Shown: in pieces, positions 48,280 to 60,817 of the stretch
How positions within the stretch are numbered: the first letter of the stretch is position 1
Layout: every line of letters begins with the position of its first letter
Source of the DNA: Kuschelorhynchus macadamiae
Lineage: Eukaryota; Arthropoda; Insecta; Coleoptera; Curculionidae
DNA: 64,000 bases
Reading direction: 5' to 3'
NCBI GenBank assembly: GCA_030620095.1
Contig: JAUTXW010000556.1
Location: forward strand, 1,702,501-1,766,500
The notes under the pieces: model-generated
What the model saw: the letters and a program-made list of their open reading frames with translations, nothing else
Told to the model about the DNA's origin: nothing
Databases searched by the model: none
Program-made: the position numbers and the translations under genes

Positions 48280-50914
48280 CTAGTAAAAAGCACTGCTTGT
48301 GCGTGAACTTAAACGAGGCACGTTGAAATTTATTTTAGAAAGTAAACAGGGGCAATTTATCTTATTATTTAATAGCTTATACAAAAATATCATTATCAGG
48401 TTATCTCGTCTGGTTTGTAAGTTCGTCAGTGAAAATTTATCTAAAAGCTCTTCTTGTGGACATCCTTGAGCGGGATAGCGACCGTCTTGTTTAAAGCTTA
48501 GATATTTTACAAATTTTCGCTGTATACTTTCAATACCAGACACATGTATATTATATCCCGGAGACCATACAACTGCCGCATATTCAAGTTTGGATCGGAC
48601 ATAACTATAGTACAGCAGCTTTATGGCTTCCACTTGGTTAAACTCTTTAGTAGTACGAACTATAAACCCTAACATTTTAGAAGAATCTGACCTAATAGCG
48701 CTGTAATGTCAGGTAAATGATAATTTTTGATGAATAATTTTTGATCGAATTTCACCATTGCAGTTATAGTCAAAAATAATCGGTTCTGACTTTATAGTAA
48801 ACGACATAACCTTGCATTTTCCAATATTTAGCTGTAGACAATTTCCCACCAGTCAATAATGTGCTGTAAATTTTGTTGGATTTTTAAGCAGTCCTCCATG
48901 GACTTAATGTTAGCGAACAGTTTGATGTCATCAGCGTAGAGTAAATAACCAATATCCAGAGAATCACCAATGTCGTTAATAAAAATGTTAAATAGCAAGG
49001 GTCATAAAACGGAACCCTGCGGTACCCCCGAACATACTATATAGTTGAAAGTTTACTAATTAACAAGTCATGATTTAACTTGTCAAATGCTTTGGAGAAG
49101 TCTAAGTATATTACATCAGATTGCAGACCCTCATCAGTCGAGTCCGCAATGTATTGTGTTATAAGGGCCAGGTTGGTAGTTGTGGAACGATTTTTAAAGA
49201 AACTATACTGTTCAGGAACAATTTTGTTTTGCACGAACGGAAAAATGATGTCGTGCAATATGAACTCAAAGACTTTTGAGAAGTTGCATATCATGGAAAC
49301 AGGTCTATAATTTTGAATGTCTGATTTATCACCCTTCTTAAAGACTCGACATACTTTTGACTTTTTCCATATATTTGGTAATGTCTGTTGTTCAATGCAC
49401 ATGTTAAATAGGATTTGAAGAGGTTTTATTAACACAAATCGACAGTCACGTATCAAAAATGCTGGAATAAGGTCTGGTCCGGCAGTGTTTTTAGGTTTAA
49501 GTTTTTTAATAGCACAAATAATATCCCGTTCACTAACTGTAGATATGTTTATATTTTGATCACTACACGAGAATGAATTATTTGAAATTTGAATATTGTT
49601 AGAAACTGAATAAGATTGCTTAAAAAATGAAGCAAATGAATTCAAAATATCGGGTGGATTATCTAGATTCTGACCATCAAAGTGCATACTGTTTGGAATG
49701 CCTGTTATCTCTCTCCGGCCTTTGACAAAATTCCAAAAGAGTTTGGGATCTTTTTTGATATCCGTCTCCACTTTTTGAATATATTTTTTATATGCTATAC
49801 TTATATCAGTTTTGATTTTTGATCTCAGAGTCTGAAATCTTTCGAAAACCTGTATGCTGCCATATTTTTTGTACTTTTTATGCAATTTATCTTTAGTTTT
49901 TATATTTTTAATAATTTCTGAAGTGAACCAAGGATGATATCTTCTATTTGACGAATGGCGATAACGGGGAACTGCTAGGTCAAATATGGAGTATATTAAG
50001 TTATAAAAAGTATTACAGGCATTTTCCACCGTTGTCTGATGTTCCAGAAAGAACCAGTCCTGCTGAAGAAATGAGTTATAAAGCAAGTTGAAATCAGCTT
50101 TACGAAAATTGTATAAATTATTCATATTTAAGTTTATAGAGTTTTTAAAATTATTTGACTTTGGTATTTTAAAGGAAATCATTAAAGCAGGATGGTGAAT
50201 ATCTTCTTTGATAAGAATATCAAGTGATCGCTCTACGTTACAATTAGAGTTGCTATTCGTCAGAATAAGATCCAGAATCCTTTGATTGTTATTTTTAATA
50301 AAGTTATACTGCTCGAGATTAAAGAATTCCATAAAATGTTTTAACAAATTTATGCAATTACTATTTCGTTGAGAGTTTCCGCTTAAAAAACCCTCATAAT
50401 CTGGTAAGTTAAAATCTCCTATAATGTATATATTTTTACCGTAGATATAGTCCAAAGTAACAAAAAAATCAAACAGATTTTCAAGATCGTTTTGTAAAAC
50501 AGGAGGCGGAATATATAGGATGAATACAAAAACCGTACTATGGGCAAAAGCCATTTTGATACCTAAAAAATCTATATTAGGAGAAGAATTAAAATTATAG
50601 TTTTGAAAGTCTAAAATAGTGCAATTAAAATTACGATTCACCGCCAACAAAACACCTCCTCCTTTGGATTTATTCAAAGCCGCAAAATTTCTATCCGCAC
50701 GAAAGACTTGAAAATTATTTGAAAACAGTTCACTACTGCATACTGAAGAGACGAGCCAAGTTTCAGTTATTGCAATCAAATCAAAATCACAACTCATGAC
50801 GCCTTGCAAAAATTCGTGCGTTTTACTACGAAGACCTCTTACGTTCTGATAGTAGACTGAAATATTCTTTATGGCATCATTCGCATTAGTATTAGAACAG
50901 TCAGACACGTGCAA
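48280..50914 (-). pseudogene. Nested LINE ORF2: endonuclease and reverse transcriptase
   Basis: The 625-codon frame (49037-50914) starts MHVSDCSNTNANDAIKNISV and has the AP-endonuclease blocks YYQNVRGLRSKT, LIAITETWL, KGGGVLLAV, YIIGDFNLPD and HHPALMISF, then the linker (HPWFTSEIIKNIKTKDKLH), and RT blocks KKLKPKNTAGPDLIPAFLI, VFKKGDKSDIQNYRPVSMI and YLDFSKAFDKLNHDLLISKL. It ends at a small deletion that fuses to VCSGVPQGSVL in another frame; the catalytic LLYADDIKLF (about 48945) is intact but out of frame. A final 131-codon frame (48280-48675) has the thumb and C-terminal region (YYSYVRSKLEYAAVVWSP). Confidence 0.85.
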
Positions 50915-50953
50915 CTGTGATAAAGAACTATAGGTGGGAATAGTCGATAATTG

Positions 50954-51700
50954 CTATTGGCTTAGGATATTCGTTCTTAGTTTCGAGCACGCGGCCTGGT
51001 ATGCTAAGCATTTACTAACATCCCAAGCAGCGTGGTTTGATTTTACAGTGTTGTCGCTATTTTCCCGATTCAATTTACAACAGTTAGAGCATTTTAAGAT
51101 ATCTGACGTACATTCATTTAAAGAGTGCTCTTCGCTCCATCTCGGACAAGAAACGTTCTTTGAGCAATTTTTTGAAGAATGATTAAATTCATTGCAGTTA
51201 TAGCACCTCGAAACTTGGACTCCATCATAAACAGTACACGCATTATAACCTACAAATACATTGCCGACCCTCATAATTCGATCATATGTGAGGCGATCCA
51301 ACTGTAGTATAGCCTGAAAAATATTTGAATTTTTTTTCGTTTTACTAATTTGTACAATATGACAAGATGAATTATTAAAAAATATACCAGAGTTCAATTT
51401 TTTTATAACAGCAAGCAAGTTGACCTCATCATAAGCATCTGTAAAGCCCACTATTCGCACCCTCGGATTCACTCCACGCAGCTCTTTGATGTCATAAGAG
51501 TTCGCAAGCTTTTGCTCAGCAAGTTGTCTAAAACGAGCATTTTCCTCCAGACTTTTACACCCAATCAATACCCCACCATTGTTAACAGCTTTTACTTTGA
51601 CAATTCTCAGCTGAGATTCCGTAGGATCAATGTTTTCTTAGATATCATGTTTTGTTTGAGAGATTGACTGCTCGTGGTCTTTTGGTCTTACTATTATGGC
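50954..51700 (-). pseudogene. Nested LINE ORF1, gag-like with zinc knuckles
   Basis: A 204-codon frame (50954-51568) continues an upstream part (51570-51700, ESQLRIVKVKAVNNGGVLIG) that holds one stop. Near residues 115-160 come CYNCNEFNHSSKNC (a proper CX2CX4HX4C knuckle) and CPRWSEEHSLNEC, in which the second Cys is Trp. A third, incomplete CSNCC motif and a DVSKCLAYQAA tail follow. This is the RNA-binding ORF1 layout of Jockey-clade LINEs. ORF2 begins about 40 bases downstream. The 5' end is missing. Confidence 0.8.
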
Positions 51701-51728
51701 CAGTTCTTCGACCGAGTGTTACTGTGAT

Positions 51729-52087
51729 CTGAACTAAAAGTGATTTGCGAAACTGATGACATTAGCGCAAAAAATAACGCTAAGAAACTAATGCAATTTT
51801 TAAAAGACAAGGAGCTGGAAGATGCCTACACCGAAGTGCCGAAATTGTGTGAATTCGTATTGACGATACCTGCCACAAGTTTATCAGTAGAACGCAATTT
51901 TTCAACTCTTAAACGTTTAAAAAATTTCGTGAGAAATTCAACGGGGCAGGAGAGACTTTCCCATACATCGTTGTTGTCCGTTGAAAATAAACTTCTCCAA
52001 AATATGTCGGAGCATCGACGTTTTTATGATGACGTCATTGACGAATTTGTAAAAAATGATCGTAGAATCGAATTACATTACAAATAG
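51729..52087 (+). pseudogene. hAT transposase C-terminal dimerisation domain
   Basis: A continuous frame from about 51729 to the stop at 52085 gives LKVICETDDISAKNNAKKLM, a helical stretch, then LCEFVLTIPATSLSVERNFS and TLKRLKNFVRNSTGQERLSH, the hAT C-terminal (hATC) block. LLSVENKLL follows. All standard hATC residues (P, S, E, R, F, S) are present and no disruption is seen here. It is the downstream exon of the transposase broken by the LINE at 47979-51727, about 40 bases before the right TIR. Confidence 0.9.
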
Positions 52088-52139
52088 GTAAGTTTCTAAA
52101 AATGGCTTCCCTTTCTTAAAATTTCATCGCACGCCCCTG

Positions 52140-53170
52140 CGGCCTAGTGAAATGTTGAAAAATTACTACCAAAAAACTACTCCTACAATGTATCTAAAAT
52201 TTTTCAGAAAAATCAACTATTATGTATGAATACACTGGCAAAATTTTAATACGAATCCAAGATGGCATAACAACATGGCAGCTTATTAAAATATGAAAAA
52301 ATTCGCCCTGGGAAATTACTTAAAGGACGGATTTCAAATTCTGTGCCATAGATAATTGTGATATCAGATGAACTAGTAAAACTGTGGTACTAATGAAGAT
52401 GGCAGAACAAAATGGCGACTAAATAAAATATTTATAATTTTGAAAAAAAATCACCCTCTCAGGTTCTACTTATCTTCACGTTTTAGCGTCTCTAGATGCC
52501 AAAAAATATGTTTTATCATTTCCGTCAGTGCGTCGGTCGGTTTTCGGCACAGCCTTAAAATTATTTTCCCGATTAACTTCAAATTTTGATAAAAAATTGA
52601 GGGTCATACGAGGCTGAACTGGTAATATTTTGGTAGAAACCAAATTGAATGAAATGAAACGGTAAAAAGTTTATTAGTGGAAAATCTAATTATCCAACTT
52701 ACCTCAAATTTTGTACAAAAATAAAGTGTTATATAAGAATAAACTGGTAACATTTTGGTATGAATTTAAGATAGCAACAAATGACAGCACAATAAACTAT
52801 TTAAAATATTAACCTGAAAACACTAGTTATTAGATTAATTTCGTATTTTGTATAAGCATTAGAGATAAACTGTGGTACGAATTTAAGATAGCGGAACAAA
52901 TGGCGGCTAAATAAAATTTACAAAAAAATATTAAATGTGATATAGAGATAAACTGGTACGAATTCAACATGACGTAAAAAATCGTTTTGTGTATTAGTGC
53001 AAAAACTACTTATTGAATTTATTTTAAATTACGCCCAAAAATCAAGTGTGGCGTAGGTAGTAACTGGTAAAATATTGGTGGGAATCCAATATAATGGAAC
53101 AAAATGGAGCCGAATAGGAATGTTTGAAAAGGCAGTATATATGTGTTGCTAAATGATTCATCCGGGTAAA
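52140..53170. repeat. GATGGCGG-type degenerate tandem repeat, copy 2 (right part)
   Basis: Continuation of 43890-46364 after the hAT: the module strings (AAGATGGCAGAACAAAATGG at about 52395, TTGATAAAAAATTGAGGGTC at about 52579, and others) resume at once after the target duplication. It fades near 53170 with GGCAGTATATATGTGTTGCT, a string also seen at 45510-45545. Confidence 0.6.
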
Positions 53171-53179
53171 GGAAATGTA

Positions 53180-53885
53180 CTGATTTTTTTCTCGGTATAT
53201 CACTCAATAAACTGCTGTTTCATAAACTCATAGAATTGTTGGAGTGAACTGATCAAACTTGAAGGAAGACTCCCATTCTGGATTCAAGCAATTATTTTCG
53301 AGCAACTTCTTTAAAAACTATCTATTCCCTCTCCTAAAAACATGACCAGATAAATTGAGGAATTTTTCGAATTTCTGTAATATATAAAAAAATCCATCGA
53401 GCTTATTGTTGGAATTTCGAAATTATTATTTTGTGCCTGCATAAAATAAATATAATAAATCAAATTAAATGTCCTCAGTTTTCGCGAAACGCACCGATTG
53501 AGCTGCTAAATTTATTCTCGATTTAATCTGGATAGTCATTAAAAATATTACTCTATTAGTAAAATTAGTCACATTAATTCCGGTTTAATAAATATATCAA
53601 ACTAAATAAAATATCTGGTATTTGGCATTTAAATTTTCATAGACCCGAATCGGAACATTTTATAATATATTTTAGGCGGACAAATATAAATATTAAAACC
53701 GTAGCGGTGGAATTCCATTTGAAACTTTTAGATTTATGGACAAATGCCCAATTCCAGAACTGTATGGGTTTTGTGGAACAATACACTATTTTATTTTCGT
53801 ACCTACATAATACACCCAAAATATTTTGCGGAATATAATCCAACAAGTTATTTTTGAAATAAATAATTTGATATTCTGAACTTTC
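53180..53885. other. No recognisable gene
   Basis: AT-rich, short frames only, no repeat assigned. Confidence 0.5.
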
Positions 53886-55065
53886 CTTCCTCTTTACTTA
53901 CTTCGTAAAAGGGAAGTATTGTAATCGTGAAAAATCATCTTCCGAGATTTTTTTAGATCTTTGCAGTCTGTTCGCGGCATAGCTAAAAAACTACTTAGCT
54001 GATTGACAAATTTTGGTCAAAAATTAAGAGTCATATGGGTATGACCTGGGCATTTTGGTGACAATCCAATATCGCAAAAAAAATGGAGGCCTAGTGAAAT
54101 GTCAATAAAATTATTGTTAAAAAGCTCGTGTCCAATTTATCTCGAATTTTGCACAAAAATCAAGTATTATTTAGGGATCAACTAGAAAAATTTTGGTAGT
54201 ATCCAATATATTAAAAAATTCAGCCTGAAAAAATTACTTAATGAATTGATTTCAAATTGTGTGCCATAACTAATTTCGGTATAGAGATGAACTAGTAAAA
54301 TTGTGGTACTAATTCAAGTTAGCGGAACAAAATGGCGGCCAAATTAAATGTTTGTAATGTGAAAAAAATCACTCTTTCAGGTTTTATATATCTCTATATG
54401 CCAGAAAATATGTTTTACCAATTTCGCCGGTCTGTCTGTCGGTTTGTTTGTCTGTCTGTTAGTTCGTGGCATAGCTTAAAAACTACTTATCAGACTGACT
54501 TAAAATTTTAGTCAAAAATTATGAGGATAACCTGGTAATATTTTGGTAAAAATCCAATAGGCCGAAATAAGATGGCAGTCTAACGTGACGTTAAAAAATT
54601 ATTACTAATAAAACTAATTATCCAATTTACTTCAAATTTTGCGCAAAAATCAAGAGGTACATAGGAATAAACTGGTAACATTTTGGGATGATTATTAGGT
54701 AGAAAGACAAAATGGCAGCTTAATAAAATATTTAAAAAATCAGCCTGAAAAAACTACTTATTAGATTAATTTCAAATTTTGTGTACGCATTAGGTGTGAT
54801 ATAGAGATCAATTGGTAAAGTTATGGTACAAACTCAAGGCGGCGAAACAAAATGGCGGCCAAATAATTTTTTTTAAAAAATCAACGTGAAAAGATATTAT
54901 CAATTGACAATTTCACACTTTCAGAAAAATTAAATGTGATATAGGGATAAACTAGTACGAATTCTGATGACGTAATAAAATGGCAGTGTGTGTCAATCAA
55001 TATAAAAACTATTTATTGAACTTATTTTAAATTATTATTAGGAATTTAAAGCCAAAAAACATGAC
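53886..55065. repeat. GATGGCGG-type degenerate tandem repeat, copy 3
   Basis: Opens with TTACTTCGTAAAAGGGAAG and TATTGTAATCGTGAAAAATC, as the other copies do, and holds about nine modules with GGAACAAAATGGCGGCC or variants (54330, 54555, 54705, 54845, 54970). It closes near 55065. Confidence 0.6.
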
Positions 55066-55585
55066 ACAAATTAAACTTATTTTCAATTTTTTGAATTACT
55101 TTTTAGTCTGTTGTTGATGACTTTATAAATTGGCCATTGCATCATATTTTGCGGTCTGTAGGGTGAACCAGAAATCGAGGGTCAAAAGCTGAATATTTTA
55201 ATTTTTATAATTTTTTAATAACAATGTTGAATAAGCTCAATCTGTTATTTTATTATTGGAAAAGAGAAAACAAAAATTCTATTAAAATAAGTTATTCGTT
55301 GCTGTAGTTCATAGAGAGAAAAAAATATAAACAAAAATATATGTGAGCTCGATGATGCTTTTTAATATGAAACTGCCCTTAGATTACTAATTCTACTTTT
55401 AAAAATACAGGTAAACGTAATCAAACTTGCATATCAACTAGTTATCACCCTGTATAAAATCAGAATACCTTAAGACATGATCAAACATATTTTTAGGTGC
55501 TTTGATGTTTTTAATATGTTACTGTTCTTACAGGTTGTGCTAATAATATATGTAATGATGTTAATCTTAGGTTAGGTTAAGTTAA
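55066..55585. other. No recognisable gene
   Basis: No frame or repeat recognised, apart from a GTTAGGTTAAGTTAAAA-like string at 55570. Confidence 0.5.
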
Positions 55586-55599
55586 AAGTGAGTGGATCA

Positions 55600-56880
55600 A
55601 ACCGACCCTCCACTGCGACTCTGAGGTCTATTGTGGTTCACACCTATGTTTACACTTCCCCAAGCAACTATGAATCCTTAATGAGTCTTATCATTGTATT
55701 TGGGGAAGTATTCTTCAAGTCCTCGGGCAGCAGGATATCTCTACCGAAAATAAAGAACCTGATCCTGGCAGCTGCCGGGCATTCAGATAGCACGTGTCTC
55801 GCTGTCTCGTCATCCTCCATACATAGATTCGTCTTCAAGCCTCATCCTGTGCCTGTGATGTCTTAGACCACAATGGCCAGTGTATAGGCCTATTGCTGTT
55901 AGGAAGGGGGATAAATGCCTTTGCATGGGACAGGCCTGACAGTCCAAGCCAATAGAGATTAGCTTTTTCCTCCACCAGGTCCAAAATTGCGTGCTTGGCA
56001 GTTTCGTGGGCTACTCCTAAAGCTGGTTCAGGTCCCACGAATCTTGTCTCTGCTCCTTTCTTTGCTAGAATGTTCGCAGACTCATTTCCCTCCAAACCTG
56101 CATGTCCTGGTATCCAAATAATATCGATTCTATTACCGCCCTTCAGGCCAACAAGTGCCTTTTGGCAGTTCCAAACTGTTTTGGATATACAATGACTCGC
56201 TTCAAGTGCTTTAAGGACCGCTTGACTATCCGAGAATATTTTTATCGTTTTACGTGTTGTTTGTTGATCCTGCAACATTCTAGCACACAATTTGATAGCA
56301 TGGACTTCTGCTTGGAATATTGAGGTGTTATTTCCCAGGCTTATTGACAGATCAACCTTCGGTCTAACCCCATGGATTCCAGCTCCTACACCTTTATTGG
56401 TTTTGGAGCCGTCTGTGAATAGGCACAGCTCTCCTAGTAGATCAGATTTATTCTGATCCCACTCCTCTCTCCTTGGGAAGATCACGGAGTAGTGTTGCTG
56501 TGCACTAACAGTTTTTGGTAGCAGGTCCGATGACATTCCTAAAATGTAGTGGTTTTTCACAACTTTCAGCATGTTGGATGATTCCATGTGTCTCGTGCTA
56601 TCCACCATGCTGTTGGTAATTTGTGGAGTCTGTATGTTGTCCTCATTGTTTCCCCTTCCACAAATAGGTGGAGTGGTGGAAGTTTCAAAAGGAGTTCCAT
56701 GGCCGCTGTCGGAGTGGAACGAATGGCTTCTGTAACTGACAAGCAAGCCTGTCTTTACAGTCCACTCAGTTTGGCTTGGGCAACACTTTGTTGTCCCTTG
56801 CTCTACCAGGCTATCATTGGTCTTATGACCGTTAGGTACAGCCAATATAGCTAGTGGGCTAGTACTTAAAATATAAATAA
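55600..56880 (-). pseudogene. LINE ORF2 3' part with RNase H (I/R1 type)
   Basis: The 354-codon frame (55835-56899) has an RNase H domain in its second half: LCLFTDGSKTNKGVGAG (Asp), IFQAEVHAIKL (Glu), KIFSDSQAVLKAL (Asp) and IIWIPGHAGLEGNESANILA (final acidic block), so all four catalytic positions are present. Upstream, the true frame shifts: ACLSVTEAIRSTPTAAMELL (the end of the RT/linker region) reads in another frame at 56690-56750. Downstream of 55835, another shift leads to LKTNLCMEDDETARHVLSEC, the CX-type knuckle tail, and DILLPEDLKN. The RT itself is missing, so the copy is 5'-truncated at about 56880. Confidence 0.8.
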
Positions 56881-56899
56881 CAATATTATTGCCTCTCAA

Positions 56900-57156
56900 A
56901 AAAAATTTTAACCTGATTAAAACAATTTTAGCCGAGCCCCCGTCGACTAAACGTCAATAATAGATGAAAAATGTATGTGCGTCTCTTAGCTTGAATCAAT
57001 ATTTGGCACCAGTTAATAATGTTGAATTAAGGCAACTTAGCATTTGACTGGAATATATTGTTTACAACTTAAATATTCATTAACAAGAACTCACCACGAG
57101 GAGGTAGCTGCACGTTGAGTTCCACCCGCCCCCTCACCTTTGGTTAAAACTTTTAC
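56900..57156. other. Junction region, no gene
   Basis: Contains a GAGCCCCCGTCGAC string and AT-rich sequence between two minus-strand units. No terminal repeat was identified for the unit that follows. Confidence 0.4.
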
Positions 57157-59400
57157 TTACTCACATCTTGAAGCATAATATTGATATTTACTTTCGAATA
57201 TTGGCAAATCTTTTCTGGCATCAAGTTTAGATCGGATGTAAACATTTCTGGACTCTTCACCCCACACTTTCGTTGACGCCTCAGTAACAATTTTAACTCC
57301 TCTCTCAACCGCTTGTGTGTAATAAGGAAAATTATTAAAATTCGGCACTTGCTTTACCATATCCTATTATTCCTCGTCAGATAAATGCTGTGTTAGGGGA
57401 GGTTCTGTTACAGTACAATGCATCCAGTCTATAACATCTATATAATCTTCTGCCTCGAAATTTACTTTGAGTACTTTAAAAATGCGATTTTTCAAGTCGG
57501 TTGTCATGGCTTTTAAGATTCTTCTGACAGCAATTTCTCTAATATGTCGACGTGTATCTGTTAACATAGATATAAGAAGGTTCTCCGGATGCGCAAAATA
57601 AGCATTGTCTTGGATCACTTTATTGATAATTAATGTTACGTTATTCGGTAGGTCTCTGGAGACGTGGATTCATTTCCATAGATGTCTGGCACCATATTCC
57701 AATTTTGGCTGTGTTTTAATTTCAAACCACATACGCGAGTATACTTTTAAAACAAACGCAGCTAGTATAATTAAACTCTCGGAAGGATCAGTTGTAGCCG
57801 GTTAGCTGTAGTTAACCAACGGGAGTGTCCCATTTTTCCTGGACTTTTCTCAGCTAAATTTTGAGAACATACTCCTTCTCCAATTGCTTTAGATAATCTA
57901 TACAAGTACTGCTGATCTGTATTCAGATCGTTTTTCATTTACAAGAGGGAGAACAGTTTGTATGGGTTTAAACTTAACGAGAGGCATTTTTTCGCAGTTG
58001 GGAAGAAGGGATCCAATCGGCCCGGCATATAAATAAGGACCTTTTGTGTGGCCATCTAGCTTTTGCAGCAAATGTCGCAATGGAAGCTCGTTAGCGTGTA
58101 ATAGGCATACACTACATTGTAATGATCTATTTGCTCGCGTTTCTATGAGTCTGATTACCCCACCTTTCCAGCCAGTATTAACATTTGTACCGTCACATCC
58201 AATAACAACTAATTGGCTTAAATCAACATTACGGATTTGCATGTAGCCTATTATTCCTTAGGCAATATCTACGACGCGGGATTGGTTAAGGTTACATGCC
58301 CTAAATAGGAACTACCTGGTTCTTTAATTAATGTTATATGTTCTTCAGTTTTTATGCTTCGCCGCGCATTCTTGATGACCATAGTTTGATCCTTCCTTCC
58401 TTCAAAATAAAGACCTTTAATTAACTGATCCGAATTTATGATCTCATCTTGAAGTTGACGCCTATTTTTCTTAACAGCCCTTCGAATCTTATTTTTGTCG
58501 ATAACTAGGGTGAAATTACCTTTGGAAATCAAATTAACATCTTCCAAAATGGCATTTGAAAATTTTGCAGCTGTTCTATTAGACACACCTGTCAAATCGG
58601 CAACTTTAGCGGTTTGAGTAAGTTTAAGTCTTTTTTTGTTCTTGATAGGATTTTCTGTCGTTCGCTTGACAAGGGAATAAGGCCACATAAATTCTTTATC
58701 ATTTAAGCTTTCTTCTGACAAACATTCACTATTTTCACCATTATTTGTGTTTGATAATCTAGTTTCCGCAGACGCCGACGGTAGATTTATAACATGGCAA
58801 AGACCACTTGGACCAGCCACAGGTTCTTCTAAAGATGCAGTTGAATTACCAGTTTGCCTTTGGGACTCATACAATTTTCTGTCATTTCTTTTTGCTAAAA
58901 TTTTTGTAACTTGCCTGTCAATATTACCAATTGCCACTTTTCTCAAATTTCTCTGGTCTTCTATAAACGTCCATTCTAAATCCGGTATTTTCTTTTTTTT
59001 TTCACACTTGCACAATCGTCTATTTTAACATTTACAGGAGCAAATATCAAACAACCGAGTGACTTCATTTTTAAAATTTTGCAGTTTTTCTGTAAGAAAA
59101 GTCGCCTTTCTGCCTTTTAAAGGTTTAATGATCTTTTGATATTTATTGTTATATCCTAGCATCCTATCTTTTTTCCAAACAGTTTCTATTTCTGTCGCGA
59201 CAATATTAGCAACATCTGTTGACACTGGTTCCTCGCTTCCGTTACCTTTTAGTTTTAAGCGAACACTTTGAAAACACCGTCTCACATCTTCGTACGTTGG
59301 CAAAACACTGTTGTGTTCTGGTAAAATGTCATTTGCACTTCCAAAAACGTACATAGAAAAGTCTCCACGAACTATATGTGTTTTCTGCGACATTGTTTTT
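57157..59400 (-). pseudogene. TE-associated arthropod protein with GCDGTNVNTGW motif
   Basis: Several minus-strand frames join into one protein of roughly 740 residues. From about 59392: MSQKTHIVRGDFSMYVFGSA, DILPEHNSVLPTYEDVRRCF, DVANIVATEIETVWKK and LFDICSCKC; an in-frame TAA; then LCKCEKKKKIPDLEWTFIED and RNLRKVAIGNIDR. After the 248-codon frame (58269-59015) and a shift come LVVIGCDGTNVNTGWKGG, CLLHANELPLRHLLQKLDG and YAGPIGSLLP. Then EKSPGKMGHSRWLTTANR, VIQDNAYFAHPENLLISMLT and, at 57157-57618, the C terminus. I recognise this order from many uncharacterised, high-copy arthropod proteins. A Cys-rich segment and an Asp-bearing GCDGT hint at an RNase H-fold nuclease, but that is inference. 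About four breaks. Confidence 0.65.
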
Positions 59401-59624
59401 AAAAAGGTATTGATCAAATAAATAAAATCCAAAAATATTCTAAAAATTCTACAAAACACAAACCTTACGAAATAAGTACGACTAATCGCTTGCAGTGATA
59501 TCACGAACTGATACTGACCACGTATCGTATAATAACTCGCTACAGACGCTTTCAAGTGTTTGTTTTGACTTGTTAGAATTGGCAGTTTTAGGTGGCTTAG
59601 AAGCGACCGTCCGCACCAATTGCA

Positions 59625-60817
59625 CTAAAATTCAATTTTAAAAGGAGCCTGGTCTAACATACATATATATGAACGAAATTTTTTTTGGAGACTAATTAGA
59701 ATGTTCCTGATTGCTTTATTGTAGTTTGTTAAAGCAGTTCTATATTGGTCCCATTCAACTATTTTAGTTCGATTGAACAGTCTACGAACTTCTTTTCTTA
59801 ATTTATTTAGGTCATTATTCCACCAAGGTATATTTCTATTGTCTTTTTTAACCTTCAGTGGACAGTTTTCGTGATATGATAAGATTATGGCGGTTGTGAT
59901 TTGGTCCATCACAAACTCTAGTTGTTCACAATTATTGATTTAGGTAGACGCGTGGCAGAGATTGGATTATAGAGATGTTTTATAGACGTTCCTTTCTGTG
60001 CTTCTTGCGTCGCGATATTTAACGTCAGGCTTGGGGCCTACTATAATATCAAACTAGATGTGTCTATGATCTGAGCACGATGGTTCAGGAGACACCTTTC
60101 AGTCAGAAATTTTATTGCTAATAAAGCTTGTACTAATTGTTAAATCGAGAACCTCTCTCCTAACTCTAGTAACAAAAGTTGATTCAGACCCCGAGTGATT
60201 TACAACGAGTCCCGCTCCCATTAAATAGTTAAAAAGTGACTCACCTTTTTGGTTGATGTCCGAGCTTCCCCATGCTACATGGTGTGCGTTGGCATCACAT
60301 CAAATCACTAACTGTAATCTCTTCCGTTTACAGTGCGCGATTAAGTCGCGCACTGCTTTCGAAGGCAGTTCTTCTGCTTCCCTGTCGCCGAGGAAATAAG
60401 CAGAGCAGACGATTAACTCAGTCTTGCTCTCCCTATCCGACAGTGAGACGTGTATAGCTGCCACGTCTCTTGTGCAGAACTCTGAAAGTAGAAAATAATT
60501 TATGTTCTTCTTGATAAGGATACACGCTCTGGGTTTTCACTCCGAGCTGCACTCAATTAACCTACCAAGAGATTTACCTAGACCCATGACTCGGTCCGAA
60601 GTAGATGTTCAAGGTCCCTGGATAAGGGCAATGTCAATTTGCTCCTTATTAAATGCATTGCTCAGGACATATGTAGCTGCCCTGGCATGCTGTACGTTAG
60701 CCTGCAGCAGTTTGACTTTATTATTTGTCAAACTGATGCAGGCGGTTACCATTTTCCTTGTGGCTTCTTGCCTTTTGGGGAGCCGCTAGTAGGTCCTCCC
60801 GAGGCGCCAGGAGGTGG
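59625..60817 (-). pseudogene. R1-like LINE, 5' half of ORF2 (endonuclease)
   Basis: Minus-strand frames from about 60760: KVKLLQANVQHARAATYVLS and DIALIQGPW (endonuclease start), DVAAIHVSLSD, CDANAHHVAWGSSDINQKGE (the DANAHHxxWGS block of R1 LINEs), FVTRVRREVLDLTI and SCSDHRHI. A 95-codon frame (59625-59912) then has CPLKVKKDNRNIPWWNNDLN and KLRKEVRRLFNRTKI, the linker between endonuclease and RT. The RT is absent, so the copy is cut at about 59640. At its 5' side, PPPGASGGPTSGSPK would be the end of ORF1, and sequence stops at the poly(A) of the next LINE. Three or four stops interrupt it. Confidence 0.75.

Larger units (their letters stand above)
47979..51727 (-). mobile_element. Jockey-like LINE inserted in the hAT
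   Basis: A 3.75-kb minus-strand LINE with ORF1 (zinc knuckles) and ORF2 (endonuclease plus RT). Its 3' end is an (AAATA)n-like tail, seen as TTTATTTATTTATTTA on the plus strand at 47978-48000. The 5' end falls between 51700 and 51728, inside ORF1, so the copy is slightly 5'-truncated. hAT coding sequence resumes at about 51729 (ELKVICE). A target duplication could not be identified with certainty. Confidence 0.85.
46365..52139 (+). mobile_element. hAT transposon with perfect TSD, split by a LINE
   Basis: Terminal inverted repeats CAGGGGCGTGC (46365-46375) and GCACGCCCCTG (52129-52139) are exact over 11 bases. They are flanked by identical 8-bp target duplications CGGCCTAG (46357-46364 and 52140-52147), the hAT hallmark. 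The transposase gene lies in the plus orientation and is interrupted by a minus-strand LINE (about 47979-51727); without it the hAT would be about 2.0 kb. It sits inside the GATGGCGG repeat. Confidence 0.95.
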
